Both the position numbers and the translations under genes were made by a program. Shown here piece after piece: positions 27,323 through 37,087 of a stretch of DNA of 64,000 nucleotides (its first letter is position 1; the number at the start of each line of letters is the position of its first letter). Source of the stretch: CAVZLD01 sp963776055 (GTDB lineage: Bacteria > Planctomycetota > Planctomycetia > Pirellulales > Pirellulaceae); assembly GCA_963776055.1 (NCBI GenBank), contig CAVZLD010000015.1, forward strand, positions 443,512 through 507,511. Direction: 5' to 3'. The notes beneath the pieces were generated by a model. It saw only the letters and a list, made by a program, of their open reading frames with translations. It had not been told where the DNA came from and ran no database searches.

Positions 27323-28655
27323 CTAACGGCTGACAGAGCGTCTTTTCCGGTTCCCATTCGGTTTGGCTCCCCGGAACCGCCGCGGTGGGGCCGATTGCCT
27401 GCGACTTGGCTGGGAGCGTTGCCGGGCATAGCTGTTCGGCCGAACAGCGTGGATCGGATCGGTCGGTTCGAAGCCGTCGATGACCGGTTCCACCTCAATG
27501 GCGCTCCGCGTGAGACGTTCGATCTGCCGCAGCAGCCCCCGCTCGTGCCCTGCGCAAAAGGAAACCGCGACGCCCGCGGCACCGGCTCGGGCAGTTCGAC
27601 CGATCCGATGGATGTACGTCTCGGGGTTGTCCGGCAGATCGAAATTCAGCACATGGGAGACATTGCGGATGTCCAAGCCGCGCGCCGCAATATCGGTGGC
27701 CACCAGGACCGGTGGATGCTTGCTCTTAAACTGCTCCAGGGCTCGGCTGCGAGCCGACTGGCTCATGTTGCCGTGGATGGCGGCTGCGTGGTGCCCGTCT
27801 TTCTTCAGACGCCTGACGATCTTATCCGCACCGTGCTTGGTGCGACTGAATACGAGCGTCCGGGTCTGATCGGATTCTCGAAGAAAACGCGTCAGGAGAT
27901 CCGCCTTGCGGCTCTTGTCGACCAAGTGAACCGACTGACTGACCCGCTCCACGGTTACCGTCTCCGTTGCCAGTCTTGATCATCGTAGGTGCCGTTAGCC
28001 ATTGCTGAGCGAGTTGGCGAATCCCGTCGGGCATCGTCGCGGAGAAGAGGAGCGTTTGTCGCCGCGCGGGAACGGCGGCAATCACGCGTTTCAGCGCCGG
28101 CAAAAATCCCATGTCCAGCATCTGGTCGGCTTCGTCAAGGACCAGGATCTCGATTTTCGACAAGTCGATGTAGCCCTGTTCCATCAGGTCTAGCAGTCGG
28201 CCGGGTGTCGCGACCAACACATCCACTCCGTGACGCAGTGCGCGGACCTGCGGGTTTTGCGAGACGCCGCCGAAGACGACGGTCTGGCGGATCGGCGTGA
28301 AGCGTCCGTAGCGCTGCAGGCTCACTTCGATCTGCCCGGCCAACTCTCGCGTGGGGGCCAGAATCAACGCTCGTAGCGTTCGTTGCCCCTGCGGACGTCG
28401 GTCGGTCCTGTGTCGAGGGGCGCCATCGGCGACCTGTCTTTGCGATCGAGTCGGTCGCGTTTGCAGCAACCGGTTGAGCATCGGCAACGTGAACGCCGCG
28501 GTCTTGCCGGTGCCGGTCTGCGCACAGCCGATCAGGTCGCGGCCGGACAGAACGACAGGGATTGCTTCCGCCTGAATCGGCGTCGTTGTTTCATATCCCA
28601 ACGCCTCAGTAGCGCGGAGAAACGGCTCGGCCAGGCCGAGTTGAGAGAACTTCAT
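27323..28655 (-). CDS. rhlE: DEAD-box RNA helicase, RhlE type (one frameshift)
   Basis: ATP-dependent RNA helicase. The N-terminal RecA domain has the Q motif 'PIQAEAIPVVLSGRDLIGCA', Walker A 'AQTGTGKTAAFTLPML', 'APTRELAGQI', 'ATPGRLLDL', 'VLDEADQMLDMGF' and 'LLFSATMP'. The second domain has 'RTLVFSRTKHGAD', 'ATDIAARGLDIRNVSHV' and 'YIHRIGRTARAG', and ends in an Arg-rich tail. The two halves lie in different frames; one extra base near 27970 separates '...APTMIKT' from 'ATETVTVERVSQSVHLV'. Corrected length about 444. RhlE-type proteins act in ribosome assembly and RNA turnover. It converges with the zinc-ribbon gene. Confidence 0.92.
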
Positions 28656-29208
28656 CTTCGTCAGTACCTTCTACCTACTTGTTGTTGTTTCCGCGGGAGC
28701 GCAGCGCGTGCCAAGATGGCAGACCGCGGGCGCATCCCTTACGGTGGGCCCCCACTGGGGCAGTGCCTAGGTGCCGGCCAACGAGTCCTCGGTTTTTCCA
28801 AACGAGGCCCGATATCAACCCCTCAACACGAGGTGGCGGCCGAAAGGGGCAAGAAAATCAGTCGCGGTCGAGAGTACGAGAACCAGGATCAGATGGCTGC
28901 CGCCCAGAAAGAGTGGGGGAATCTGAACCGGAGACCGCTCACTTCGAACTTGAATGAACCAAGCCGGCAACCTTGCCGGATGGTCTCACACCTTGATATG
29001 CAGGGAGTGTAGCACGCCACCGCAATTCTGCCAAGCCGCATACGGACGATTCGACGTCCGGTACGCGGGAACTTGGAACTCGCCGTCATCGCGACCGAGT
29101 TTCGGCTACCGCAGGATTGGGGGCCGGCACCGTTCCGTCCAGCGTCGGAGATGCCTTGAGCAGGGCCCGCGTGTTGTTGCACGGTCCAATCCGGTACACT
29201 CGCCGGGC
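28656..29208. other. 550-base divergent intergenic region
   Basis: Separates the divergent rhlE and nfo genes, so it should hold both promoters. I see no convincing gene, no RNA structure I can name, and no good sigma-70 box pair. Confidence 0.4.
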
Positions 29209-30105
29209 ATGAAGTCTTCCTCATTGCCCCCCTTGGGGGCGCACATGTCGATCGCGGGTGGCTTTGACCGCGCCGTCCAACGCGCCGCTGACGCCGGCTG
29301 TGACTGTGTCCAGTTGTTTACCGCTTCTCCCCAGGTTTGGCCCCGTCGAAATCCACGCGGCCAACCGAAGGATCCACTGATTCCTCTGGAGGCATGTGCG
29401 AAGTTCCAGGCCCGCCTGACGGAATCCGAAATCCATGCGCCACTGTCTCACAGTTGTTACTTGATCAATCTGGCATCGCCCGACACGCCCCTGTGGAAAA
29501 AGTCGATCGACGCTTTCGTGCTCGAACTGCTGCGCGCGGGCGCCCTGGGCATTGGCCATGTCGTGTTGCACCCGGGGGCTTACACGACCAGTTCGGAGGA
29601 ACTGGGGCTGCGCCGCATCTGTCAAGGACTTGATGAAGTCCATCGGCAAACGCGTGGTGCGGGGGCCGACTGCTTACTGGAGACCACGGCCGGGCAGGGC
29701 AGTCATCTGGGGCATCGCTTCGAGCATTTGGCCATCATCCTGGATGGCGTGCAGGAGCCAGAACGTCTGGGCGTTTGCGTCGACACGTGCCACATTTTTG
29801 CCGCGGGGTATCCGCTCGCACCTCGCAGGGAATACTTGCGGACGATGCGTCAATTGGACCAGACGGTCGGTTTGCCACTGGTCCGGGCGATTCACCTGAA
29901 TGACAGCAAGATGCCCGCCGGGTCGCGGCGTGACCGCCACGAGCATATCGGGAAAGGCTGCCTTGGACTGGAACCGTTCCGACACCTGATGAACGATCGT
30001 CGCCTGCGCAAGATTCCGATGTACTTAGAGACGCCCAAGGGCAAAACGGGGCGTCGTGACTGGGACCAGGTCAACCTCCAGACGTTGCGTGACCTGGCGG
30101 GATAA
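29209..30105 (+). CDS. nfo: Endonuclease IV
   Basis: AP endonuclease with a three-zinc TIM barrel, acting in base excision repair. Family motifs: 'LGAHMSIAGGFDRAVQRAAD' at the N-terminus, 'HSCYLINLAS', 'HPGAYTTSSEELGL', 'LLETTAGQGSHLGHRFEHLA', 'GVCVDTCHIFAAGYPL', 'AIHLNDSKMPAGSRRDRHEH' and 'IGKGCLG', and 'PMYLETPKG'. These carry the His, Glu and Asp zinc ligands. The 298 residues fit the family. The ATG at 29209 begins seven residues before the first barrel strand. With nth at 17 kb it gives two base-excision-repair genes in the window. Confidence 0.95.
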   Translation: MKSSSLPPLGAHMSIAGGFDRAVQRAADAGCDCVQLFTASPQVWPRRNPRGQPKDPLIPLEACAKFQARLTESEIHAPLSHSCYLINLASPDTPLWKKSIDAFVLELLRAGALGIGHVVLHPGAYTTSSEELGLRRICQGLDEVHRQTRGAGADCLLETTAGQGSHLGHRFEHLAIILDGVQEPERLGVCVDTCHIFAAGYPLAPRREYLRTMRQLDQTVGLPLVRAIHLNDSKMPAGSRRDRHEHIGKGCLGLEPFRHLMNDRRLRKIPMYLETPKGKTGRRDWDQVNLQTLRDLAG

Positions 30106-30187
30106 CCGCCCTGCTTCTCGGCGGACTTGGAAGCCTCACTGGGGCGCCCTTCGTCTGAAGCTCGGGCGGGCCGGCCGGGCGGAGCGA

Positions 30188-30655
30188 TCAGTCGTCTTCG
30201 TCCGAGACCGCGTGATCGGGCGCGGGTTCCGCGGTGGGTTGCTTGAGTGTCAGTACCGGGCAGGTGGCACGCCGCACGACCGATTCGGCGATGCTACCCA
30301 TCAGCAACCGAGCGACGCCGGTCCGGCCGTGGGTGCCCATCACGATCAGGTCGATGTCGTGGGACTGCGCAAACTCGACGATGGCATCTGCCGGATGGCC
30401 GAACAGCAGGTGATGCTCCGTCTCGACCTCTTCCACGGTGGGGCGGGTCGCGTTGAGTCGTTTTTCCAGTTGCTCGGTTTCATCGGGTGGGGGCACGTAA
30501 CCGGCGAATCCGGCATCCAAAGGGACCTGCGTGTCCTCCACATAGACCAACAACAGCTTTGCACCCGCCTCTTTGGCCAAGGTGGAAGCGTAGGCCAAGG
30601 CCTTGTCACTGTGAGCGGAAAAATCGATCGGGCAGAGGATCCGTTTCACATTCAT
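30188..30655 (-). CDS. Universal stress protein (UspA family)
   Basis: A 155-residue Usp domain: 'VKRILCPIDFSAHSDKALAY' at the start, 'KLLLVYVEDTQV', 'HDIDLIVMGTHGRTGVARLL' and 'MGSIAESVVRRATCPVLTLK', which is the ATP-binding G-x2-G-x9-G-S type motif. Such proteins are induced by starvation, anoxia or other stress. It is the first of two Usp genes flanking a globin-coupled sensor kinase system, and is transcribed in the same direction as the next two genes at 30726 and 31900. The tail after 'LTLK' is acidic. Confidence 0.93.
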   Translation of the reverse strand: MNVKRILCPIDFSAHSDKALAYASTLAKEAGAKLLLVYVEDTQVPLDAGFAGYVPPPDETEQLEKRLNATRPTVEEVETEHHLLFGHPADAIVEFAQSHDIDLIVMGTHGRTGVARLLMGSIAESVVRRATCPVLTLKQPTAEPAPDHAVSDEDD

Positions 30656-30725
30656 CTCGCTCTCCTACACCTTGATGGCCGTTCGGGACCGTGAGTGGCT
30701 GCGGACGAGGTGGAAGTGGCTTCTC

Positions 30726-31772
30726 CTACGACGCGTAGAGTTTCTCCACCTCCGGTTTCGGCAAGAGGTCCAGGTACCCGGCCGCGCGCGACAGGTATGT
30801 TTCGGCCTGCTGCAGGAAGACCGCGCGACACGGGGGCGCTTCCTGCTGCGCCCGCAACGCCTGGAAGCGGGCTCGGAGGCCAGCTCGACAGGATTTGTAG
30901 AACGCGAGCAGCTCCTCGGAGGGTCGGTCGCTGGTCAGCGTCGTGTAACGCTCGAGCAAAGCCTGGCCGACCTCGGAACACCCGAGTTGTTCGCATTCCA
31001 TCACCAAGGCACTCAATTCCTCCGCGATATCGATCTGGCGGAACTTTCGAGCAAATTCAATCCCGTCGATCACTACCGGGGGAGATAACACGAAGACATG
31101 ATCCGGACGCAGGTCGCCATGTCCGTCGATCAACCGTCCATCACAAACTCGTTGATCGAACTGCCGGGCCTGCCGGGCAACGTACTCGAGCTGTGCGGCA
31201 TGGATCTGGTTGATTCGCACGACTTGATCGGGAAGATGGGCGAGCAGATCACTGAGATTGGTCCGCAACTGCTGCGTCAATTGCCGCCGATAGCTGTCCG
31301 GCTGGACCGTCAAGGGCGGCTGCTGGCTATAGTACAAGGCCAATTGTTCCGCGACCGCGCCGACGTCCAAATTGCCCAATCTGCCACTGACGAGCAGGTG
31401 TCGCAGTGACCGCTCGCGGGGGAGACGTCTCATCTTCAACACCCAATCCACCGGCGTGCCACCCCCATCCAGCTGGAGCCGACCGCGGGCCGAGCGGGTA
31501 ATCGGTAAGACGGCCAAGTACACGTCCGGGGCCAAGCGGCGGTTGAGCCGCAACTCCTCTTCGCAGGCCTGATGTCGTTGTTCGTGAGACGTGTAATCCA
31601 GAAAATCGAACCGGACCGGCTTCTTCAGTTTGTAGGCGAAACGGTCGGTCAGAAAGACCCACGACAGATGCGTCTCGATCTGCTCCACGGCATCGGGGTG
31701 ATCGGGATAGCTCGAACTGCGTCGCAGCAGTTCCAATCGCGCTAGCTCGTCCGGGGTCAGCGGTGCCGTCAT
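30726..31772 (-). CDS. Aminoglycoside phosphotransferase-fold protein (COG2187-like)
   Basis: 348 residues related to the APH kinase fold: 'RFAYKLKKPVRFDFLDYTSH' with an ATP-binding Lys, 'WVLKMRRLPRERSLRHLL', the catalytic-loop equivalent 'DGHGDLRPDHVF', and 'VIDGIEFARKFRQIDIAEEL' with the metal-binding Asp. In COG2187 proteins this half is often fused to a P-loop kinase; here only the APH half exists. The substrate is unknown and resistance is not implied. The ATG at 31772, preceded by GAGGA, is preferred over a TTG at 31781. It lies among stress genes, which suggests a shared regulon. Confidence 0.85.
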   Translation of the reverse strand: MTAPLTPDELARLELLRRSSSYPDHPDAVEQIETHLSWVFLTDRFAYKLKKPVRFDFLDYTSHEQRHQACEEELRLNRRLAPDVYLAVLPITRSARGRLQLDGGGTPVDWVLKMRRLPRERSLRHLLVSGRLGNLDVGAVAEQLALYYSQQPPLTVQPDSYRRQLTQQLRTNLSDLLAHLPDQVVRINQIHAAQLEYVARQARQFDQRVCDGRLIDGHGDLRPDHVFVLSPPVVIDGIEFARKFRQIDIAEELSALVMECEQLGCSEVGQALLERYTTLTSDRPSEELLAFYKSCRAGLRARFQALRAQQEAPPCRAVFLQQAETYLSRAAGYLDLLPKPEVEKLYAS

Positions 31773-31899
31773 GACGGACAATCCTCAAGGCCCTCGGCCG
31801 CACCAAGGGAGCGAAAGCAGCCAGCCGCGGGGGAAAGCACGCGCGTCTCCGCCTGCCAGCGGCCAGGGCGGATCGCCCTTTCTCCGGTCGACATTCGCC

Positions 31900-32163
31900 C
31901 TACGAAAAGACCTCAACTCGGTTCACAATCTGTCGGATGCCTGACATCTGTTTCAGGTCGGTCTGCAAGGCCTGCTTCAGGTAGAACGAGGGTAACCGTC
32001 CGCTCAGGACCAGTACGCCCTCCGCCACCTCGATTTGCACGGTGCCGGACCGACCTCGAAACAGGTGATGGGCGTCCAGGCGACGCCGCGCCTCACTCTC
32101 CAACGCAGAGTCTCGTGGGGGCTTGAATCGGTCCGTGACGCCAGCTGGGCCGCGAGTTTCCAT
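31900..32163 (-). CDS. BON-domain protein, small
   Basis: An 87-residue protein consisting of a short polar N-terminus and one BON domain: 'ESEARRRLDAHHLFRGRSGT' then 'VQIEVAEGVLVLSGRLPSFY' and 'MSGIRQIVNRVEVF'. No signal peptide is visible, unlike the BON protein at the window's left edge. The ATG at 32163 has AGAGGAGGGAA upstream, a strong ribosome binding site. BON proteins of this size often occur beside universal stress proteins, and this one lies between the APH-like protein and the sensor kinase gene, divergent from the latter. Confidence 0.88.
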   Translation of the reverse strand: METRGPAGVTDRFKPPRDSALESEARRRLDAHHLFRGRSGTVQIEVAEGVLVLSGRLPSFYLKQALQTDLKQMSGIRQIVNRVEVFS

Positions 32164-32469
32164 GGCATTCCCTCCTCTTGGAATGGCGAGGCAGCGGTGT
32201 AAAACAAAGGGGAAGCAAGTTGCGCGCGAATTTCGTCCGACGTCAGGAGCTGGGATCGCGGTGCTCCGCGGAGTTCTCGCATCGGAACGGAATGGCTTTC
32301 CGCCCCGGGAACGGTGCACGGGCAACCTGGCGGGAACCGTACCCCTGTGGCGTGGAGTGCAGTTTGATTCCCAAAAAAAAGTCCTTTCCTCTTTGATCCG
32401 TCTCGCTCATCAGCACTTCGAGAAGTCAGGAATCGGGTCGAGTCGACACAGCGCGCGTCAGGACCGCAC

Positions 32470-34068
32470 ATGAACGATGGGCGTACCATGCCGCCGGAAG
32501 AGCTTTTCGAAAGCTACCGGGATTTGCAGCGCTACGTGGGTTGGCTGCCGGAGGACGCTGCGCGCCTGGCGGCGTTGGCCGAACCGATGACGCTCCATTT
32601 CTCCGCCCTGATCAGTGACTTCTACGTCGAGATTCTGCGGCATCCGCGGTTGAAACGGTTGCTGGTCGAGGGCCCCGCCCAGGTGGAACGCCTGAAGGCC
32701 AGCCTGCGGCGCTGGCTGGAACAGCTCTTTTCTGGGAACTACGACCGAGACTACGTTCAGTCCCGCTGGCAGGTCGGTCTGCGTCATGCGGAGATCGGAC
32801 TGGAACAGGCCTACACGAATGGCGCTTTCGCACGCATCCGCAACGGGTTGCTGCAGCGGTTGGAGGCGATCGACACGATCGACCTCCCTGAGCGTAGCGC
32901 TTCGGCCGCTGCGCTGAACCGCTTGCTCGATCTGGATCTGGCGATGATCGGTCGGGCGTATGAGTACCGGCGGGTGAAAGTCGAGAAGTTGGCGGAGCGG
33001 AAACGGGGCGAGATTCAGTTCCGCAATCTCGTCGAGGCGGCCGCGTGCATGATCGTGATTCTTCGGGAAGACGGTTCGATCGCCTACTTCAGCCCGTTCG
33101 CCGAAAAGCTAACCGGCTACCGAGCCGAAGATCTGGTGGGGCGGGAGACGTTTTCCATTTTTCTGCCTCCGGAAACACAAGCGGAACTGGAAGAGCGGTT
33201 GCAGGCTGCCTTGCGCGGCAAGCCGATCCAGAACCTGGAGGTGCCGATTCGGTGTCGTAGCGGCGGAGCGCGATGGCTGGTTTGGAACGCGCTGCGGATC
33301 GAGGATTTCGATTCGCAGCACGCGCTGCTGGCGGTGGGACACGATATCACCGAAAAGCGTCATTCGGCCGAACGCCTGCTGCAGGCCGAGCGGTTGGCCG
33401 CCATCGGACAGACGATTACCGGCTTGGCTCACGAAAGTCGCAACGCGCTGCAACGAATCAACTCCTGCACCGAAATGCTCGAGTTCGAATTGGAAGACAA
33501 CGCGGAGGCGATGCGACTGATCCAGCGGTCACAGCAGGCCCAGGATGATCTTCGGCGATTGTTCGACGAAGTCCGCAATTTCGCGGCTCCGATCAGCTTG
33601 GAACCAGCCGTCTGCCAACTGGATCAGGTCTGGCGGGAGGCGTGGAGCTTGCTGCAATCGGACCGAGCGGACCGCGACGCCGAATTGCGCGAGTGGGTGG
33701 AGGAGCGGGCGGTGGAACTGGTGCTGGATCGCTTTCGGATGGTGCAAGTCTTTCGCAATCTGCTGGAAAACGCGCTCGCCGCGTGCTCCGATCCGGTGCG
33801 AATCGAGGTGGTCTGCCGCCTGTTGACCGAGGAACCGCACCGTCCGATGACCGAGATTCGCGTGCGAGACAATGGGCCGGGACTGGATGAGCGCGCTCGC
33901 CACCAGGTTTTTCAGCCCTTTTTTACGACGAAGACAAAAGGGACCGGACTTGGCATGGCGATTGCTCATCGGATCGTCGAAGCCCACGGCGGGATGATCC
34001 TCGTGGGGAACGACTGGGACCAGGGCGCTGAATTCGTCCTGCGAATGCCGCGAGAGACCGGATCATGA
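32470..34068 (+). CDS. Globin-coupled PAS histidine kinase
   Basis: A 532-residue soluble sensor kinase without membrane helices. Residues about 15-160 look like a protoglobin/globin-coupled-sensor domain; His106 in 'WQVGLRHAEIGLEQAY' is the likely heme-binding proximal His. A PAS domain follows (about 183-300: 'IVILREDGSIAYFSPFAEKL', 'LLAVGHDITEKR'). The kinase core has the H-box 'GLAHESRNALQR' with His321, N-box 'RNLLENALAA', G1 'DNGPGLD' and G2 'GTGLGMA'. It probably senses oxygen, NO or CO and passes phosphate to the two response regulators directly downstream; its stop overlaps the first one by four bases. Confidence 0.9.
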   Translation: MNDGRTMPPEELFESYRDLQRYVGWLPEDAARLAALAEPMTLHFSALISDFYVEILRHPRLKRLLVEGPAQVERLKASLRRWLEQLFSGNYDRDYVQSRWQVGLRHAEIGLEQAYTNGAFARIRNGLLQRLEAIDTIDLPERSASAAALNRLLDLDLAMIGRAYEYRRVKVEKLAERKRGEIQFRNLVEAAACMIVILREDGSIAYFSPFAEKLTGYRAEDLVGRETFSIFLPPETQAELEERLQAALRGKPIQNLEVPIRCRSGGARWLVWNALRIEDFDSQHALLAVGHDITEKRHSAERLLQAERLAAIGQTITGLAHESRNALQRINSCTEMLEFELEDNAEAMRLIQRSQQAQDDLRRLFDEVRNFAAPISLEPAVCQLDQVWREAWSLLQSDRADRDAELREWVEERAVELVLDRFRMVQVFRNLLENALAACSDPVRIEVVCRLLTEEPHRPMTEIRVRDNGPGLDERARHQVFQPFFTTKTKGTGLGMAIAHRIVEAHGGMILVGNDWDQGAEFVLRMPRETGS

Positions 34069-34454
34069 ATGCGCTGCGAATCGCCGTGGCCGATGACGAA
34101 AAAGATATGCGGGATTACCTGCAGCGCGTCTTGGAGCGACTGGGCCACGAAGTGCTCGGACCGGTCGCGGATGGTCGCGAACTCGTGGATCTGTGCCGTC
34201 AACAACGGCCGGACCTGATCATTACCGACATTCGCATGCCCGTGATGAATGGGGACGAGGCGTTGCGAGAGATCTATGCATGCCGGTCCATACCCTTTAT
34301 CGTGATCTCTGCCTTTCGGGCTCCCGAGGCGATCCCCGGAGATCTGGGAAACGGGGATGCGGTCTATCTGAACAAGCCGGTGAGAAAACAAGACCTTGAG
34401 CGGGCGATCGCCCGCGTTGTCAACCTGGGCGCGGATCCGGTGGATCCCCTCTGA
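34065..34454 (+). CDS. Single-domain response regulator
   Basis: A CheY-like receiver of 129 residues with no output domain: acidic pair in 'AVADDEKDM', phospho-acceptor Asp55 in 'LIITDIRMPVMNG', and the conserved Lys in 'YLNKPV'. The start overlaps the kinase stop (ATGA, 34065-34068), so the pair is translationally coupled. As it cannot bind DNA, it may act in a phosphorelay, as a phosphate sink, or by protein contact. Confidence 0.93.
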   Translation: MNALRIAVADDEKDMRDYLQRVLERLGHEVLGPVADGRELVDLCRQQRPDLIITDIRMPVMNGDEALREIYACRSIPFIVISAFRAPEAIPGDLGNGDAVYLNKPVRKQDLERAIARVVNLGADPVDPL

Positions 34455-34530
34455 TCGTCGCGCTCACCGACATGTGCCGCAACGCACATCCGGTCGCGAT
34501 CAGGCACATTTCCACGGAAGTCAATTCCCG

Positions 34531-35899
34531 ATGCCGCAACATAGGACCGCCCGGCCGATTGAACTGCTGTTGGTGGATGACGATGCCGAACTGCGCAGCG
34601 ACCTGTCGCGGTTCTTTCATGCAGCGCGGGTATCAGGTGGCCGAGTGTGGTGCCGCGGAAGAGGCGCTGGAGCGGACGGACCGACAGGCCTTCGACGTGA
34701 TCATCCTCGATATGGTGATGCCGGGGATGTCGGGGCTGGAGCTACTCCGCCAGATCAAGTCGCGCGGAAGCGATTCCGAAGTCGTGATGTTGACCGGTGA
34801 GGCGACGATCGAAGCCGCTGTCGAAGCGATGAAACTGGGGGCTCGAGAGTTCCTGACCAAGCCGGTGCGTCTGAAGGAACTCGATCGGCTGGTCCAGAAA
34901 GCCCACGATTCGGGCCAGCTCCGCAAGGAAAACCAACAGCTGAAAGAGGTCCTGAAACAGCATCAACGCTCACCGCAAATCGTGGGCGAAAGTGCCTCGA
35001 TTCGGGAAGTCTTCCGCATGATCGAACGGACCGCGGCCTCCGACAAGCCCATTCTGATTCAAGGCGAAAGCGGAACGGGAAAGGAGCTTGTCGCCCGCGC
35101 CCTCCACGTGGCCAGCCCGTTGAATGACCGGCCCCTCGTTGTGATCAATTGTGCGGCGCTGCCCGAGACGCTGCTGGAAAGCGAGTTGTTCGGCCACGAG
35201 AAGGGAGCCTTTACCGGTGCCGTGAGTGCGAAGCCGGGGCTGTTTGAAGTGGCGGACGGCGGAACGCTGTTCATTGATGAAGTGGGAGAGTTGGCTGGGT
35301 CGCTGCAGGCCAAATTGCTTCGCGTCCTGGAAGACGGATCGATGCGCCGGCTCGGTTCCGTGAAAGAACGGCGGGTCCAGGTGCGACTGATCGCGGCCAC
35401 CAACCGGGAAATGTCCCAGGAGGTGGAAGCGCGACGGTTCCGCGAAGATCTCTTCTATCGGATCAATGTGTTGACGATCAATCTGCCGCCGCTCCGTGAG
35501 CGTCCCGGAGACGTGCGACTGCTGATCGAACATTTTGTGGGGCCCGATTGGAATCTGGAGCCGGCGGTGATTCCTACGCTCGAACGTTACAGCTGGCCCG
35601 GAAATATCCGGCAGCTGCAGAATGCGATCGAACGAGCGAAGATTCTGGCGCACGATGACTGGGTGCGGATCGAGAATCTCCCGCCCGAGATTGTGCGCGG
35701 GGTGCAGAGTTCCGCGGAACCACTGGCGGGGGTGAAATGCGATCTGGAAACACTCAATAAGATGCACATCGCCGAAACGTATCGACGCTACAAGGGCAAC
35801 AAAGCTCGCACGGCACGCGCCCTGGGCATCGGTCGCCGGACGCTCTACCGCTTGCTCGAGAAATATTCGATTCGCGGGTTCGGTGATGAATCCGCCTGA
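34531..35899 (+). CDS. Sigma-54-dependent NtrC-type response regulator (one frameshift)
   Basis: Receiver, AAA+ and Fis-type DNA-binding domains in order. The receiver starts 'IELLLVDDDAELRSDLSRFF' and is cut by an extra T in the TTT at 34615-34617; the next frame goes on 'MQRGYQVAECGAAEEAL' with the phospho-acceptor in 'DVIILDMVMPGMSG'. The AAA+ domain has Walker A 'GESGTGKELVA', the sigma-54 contact loop 'EKGAFTGAV', Walker B 'GGTLFIDEVGEL' and 'YSWPGNIRQLQN'. The HTH is 'ARTARALGIGRRTLYRLLEK'. It activates sigma-54 promoters when phosphorylated, most likely by the globin-coupled kinase upstream. Corrected length about 455. Confidence 0.93.
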
Positions 35900-36038
35900 T
35901 CCGATATGCCGCCTGAACTGACCCGTTGTTCACATCCCCGTTGCGTCGTTTGCCGGGCGAACTCAGCCGCGGGCGTGAGCTGAAATGAATCCCCGGCTGG
36001 CAAGACGACGCTGGCAGCCGCAGAGAAGGAGTCCGGAA

Positions 36039-36467
36039 GTGTCCCATCCGATTCGCCACCTACTCGTTCCCGTGGATTTCACCGATCACAACCGGGAAGC
36101 TTTGGAAATGGCGGGGGACCTGGCACGACAGAATCAGGCACACGTCACACTGTTGCACGTCATCGAAACGATCGACTACGTCGAAGATGAAGAGATTGAC
36201 CAGTTCTACGAGACGTTGAAGCGGCGAGCGAACCACAAGATGGCGGAAATCGCCGCACCGCTTGAAGCAGCCGATGTGAGCGTGGAGTGTAAGATAGTGT
36301 TGGGCAAGCGGGCCCGCGGGATTGTGACCTGCGTCATGGAAAATGACGTGGATCTGGTGGTGATGAGCTCCCACCGGATTAACCTCGCCGATGCGCCCCG
36401 CGGATGGGGAACCCTCAGTCATCAAGTTTCTGTCCTCTGCCCCTGTGCCGTCATGCTGGTTCGATAA
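36039..36467 (+). CDS. Universal stress protein (second copy)
   Basis: A 142-residue Usp domain: 'IRHLLVPVDFTDHNREALEM', 'AHVTLLHVIETIDYVEDEEI', 'VLGKRARGIVTCVMENDVDL' and 'VVMSSHRI...LSHQVSVLCPCAV' in two segments. The ATP-binding glycine motif is altered compared with classical Usp ('RGWGTLSHQVSVLCP'), so nucleotide binding may differ from the copy at 30188. I chose GTG 36039, with AAGGAG seven bases upstream, over an ATG at 35985 whose extra residues are Arg-rich and unlike the family. DUF4404 follows 23 bases downstream. Confidence 0.88.
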   Translation: MSHPIRHLLVPVDFTDHNREALEMAGDLARQNQAHVTLLHVIETIDYVEDEEIDQFYETLKRRANHKMAEIAAPLEAADVSVECKIVLGKRARGIVTCVMENDVDLVVMSSHRINLADAPRGWGTLSHQVSVLCPCAVMLVR

Positions 36468-36490
36468 GATCCGAGGGAGAGATCGACGAG

Positions 36491-36763
36491 ATGGAAAAGA
36501 AACGACTCCAGGCCACGCTGCAAGAATTACAGGATGCCCTTCCAGGAACCGGGCCGATTGACGATTCGACCCGGGCGCTACTGCAGTCGGTCACCGAGGA
36601 GCTAAACCGGCTCCTGCACCAGGAGGAGCAGCTTTCCGCCGAGGATCTGGGGCCGGTGGATCGGGATTTGAAAGCCCTTCTGCTGCGATTCGAGACACAG
36701 CACCCCCAGTTGACGTCGATCCTCGGTCGGATCGCGGACGGTCTGGCGAACGTTGGAATCTGA
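36491..36763 (+). CDS. DUF4404-like small protein
   Basis: 90 residues, mostly helical and amphipathic, without a signal or membrane segment: 'LQATLQELQDALPGTGPIDD', 'LLQSVTEELNRLL', 'LLRFETQHPQLTSILGRIAD' and 'GLANVGI'. The 'FE..HP.L...L..IAD.L...GI' ending is the DUF4404 signature as I remember it. The function is unknown. The start ATG 36491 has GAGGGAGAG upstream. It follows the Usp gene at short distance, a neighbourhood in which this family is often found. Confidence 0.8.
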   Translation: MEKKRLQATLQELQDALPGTGPIDDSTRALLQSVTEELNRLLHQEEQLSAEDLGPVDRDLKALLLRFETQHPQLTSILGRIADGLANVGI

Positions 36764-36835
36764 TCCACCACCGGACCGGGCCGAGGCGAAGACCACCAGG
36801 CCCACCGACGAGAACGGTTTCCGGTCTGCAACTTC

Positions 36836-37087
36836 CTACGGGGTGGGCTCGGCTTCCCCGTCCCCGACGTACCCCAGCTGCTCGGTCGGGACCATTGGTG
36901 GTACCCAGTACTGGACCTTCGGAAGACCGGCACGTCGCCGTCGCTCCGCATCGGTCCATTTCTGTTGGATTTCGTGGCAGGCGTCAAGGATCTCTCGTTC
37001 CGATGGGAGATCTTTCTTACCCGCCGGGTCCGACGGTTGAATCATTGCCTCTTCTCCGTTCCCGATCCGAAACTGTTCCGTGAGCAT
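36836..37087 (-). CDS. Small planctomycete hypothetical protein
   Basis: 83 residues. The core, 'SEREILDACHEIQQKWTDAE' followed by 'RRRRAGLPKVQYWVPPMV', looks like a real conserved sequence that I associate with planctomycete hypotheticals; the flanks are low-complexity. No signal peptide. A second Met at codon 15 (37045) is a possible start. It is immediately downstream of the hemerythrin-like gene on the same strand and probably in its transcript. Confidence 0.65.
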   Translation of the reverse strand: MLTEQFRIGNGEEAMIQPSDPAGKKDLPSEREILDACHEIQQKWTDAERRRRAGLPKVQYWVPPMVPTEQLGYVGDGEAEPTP

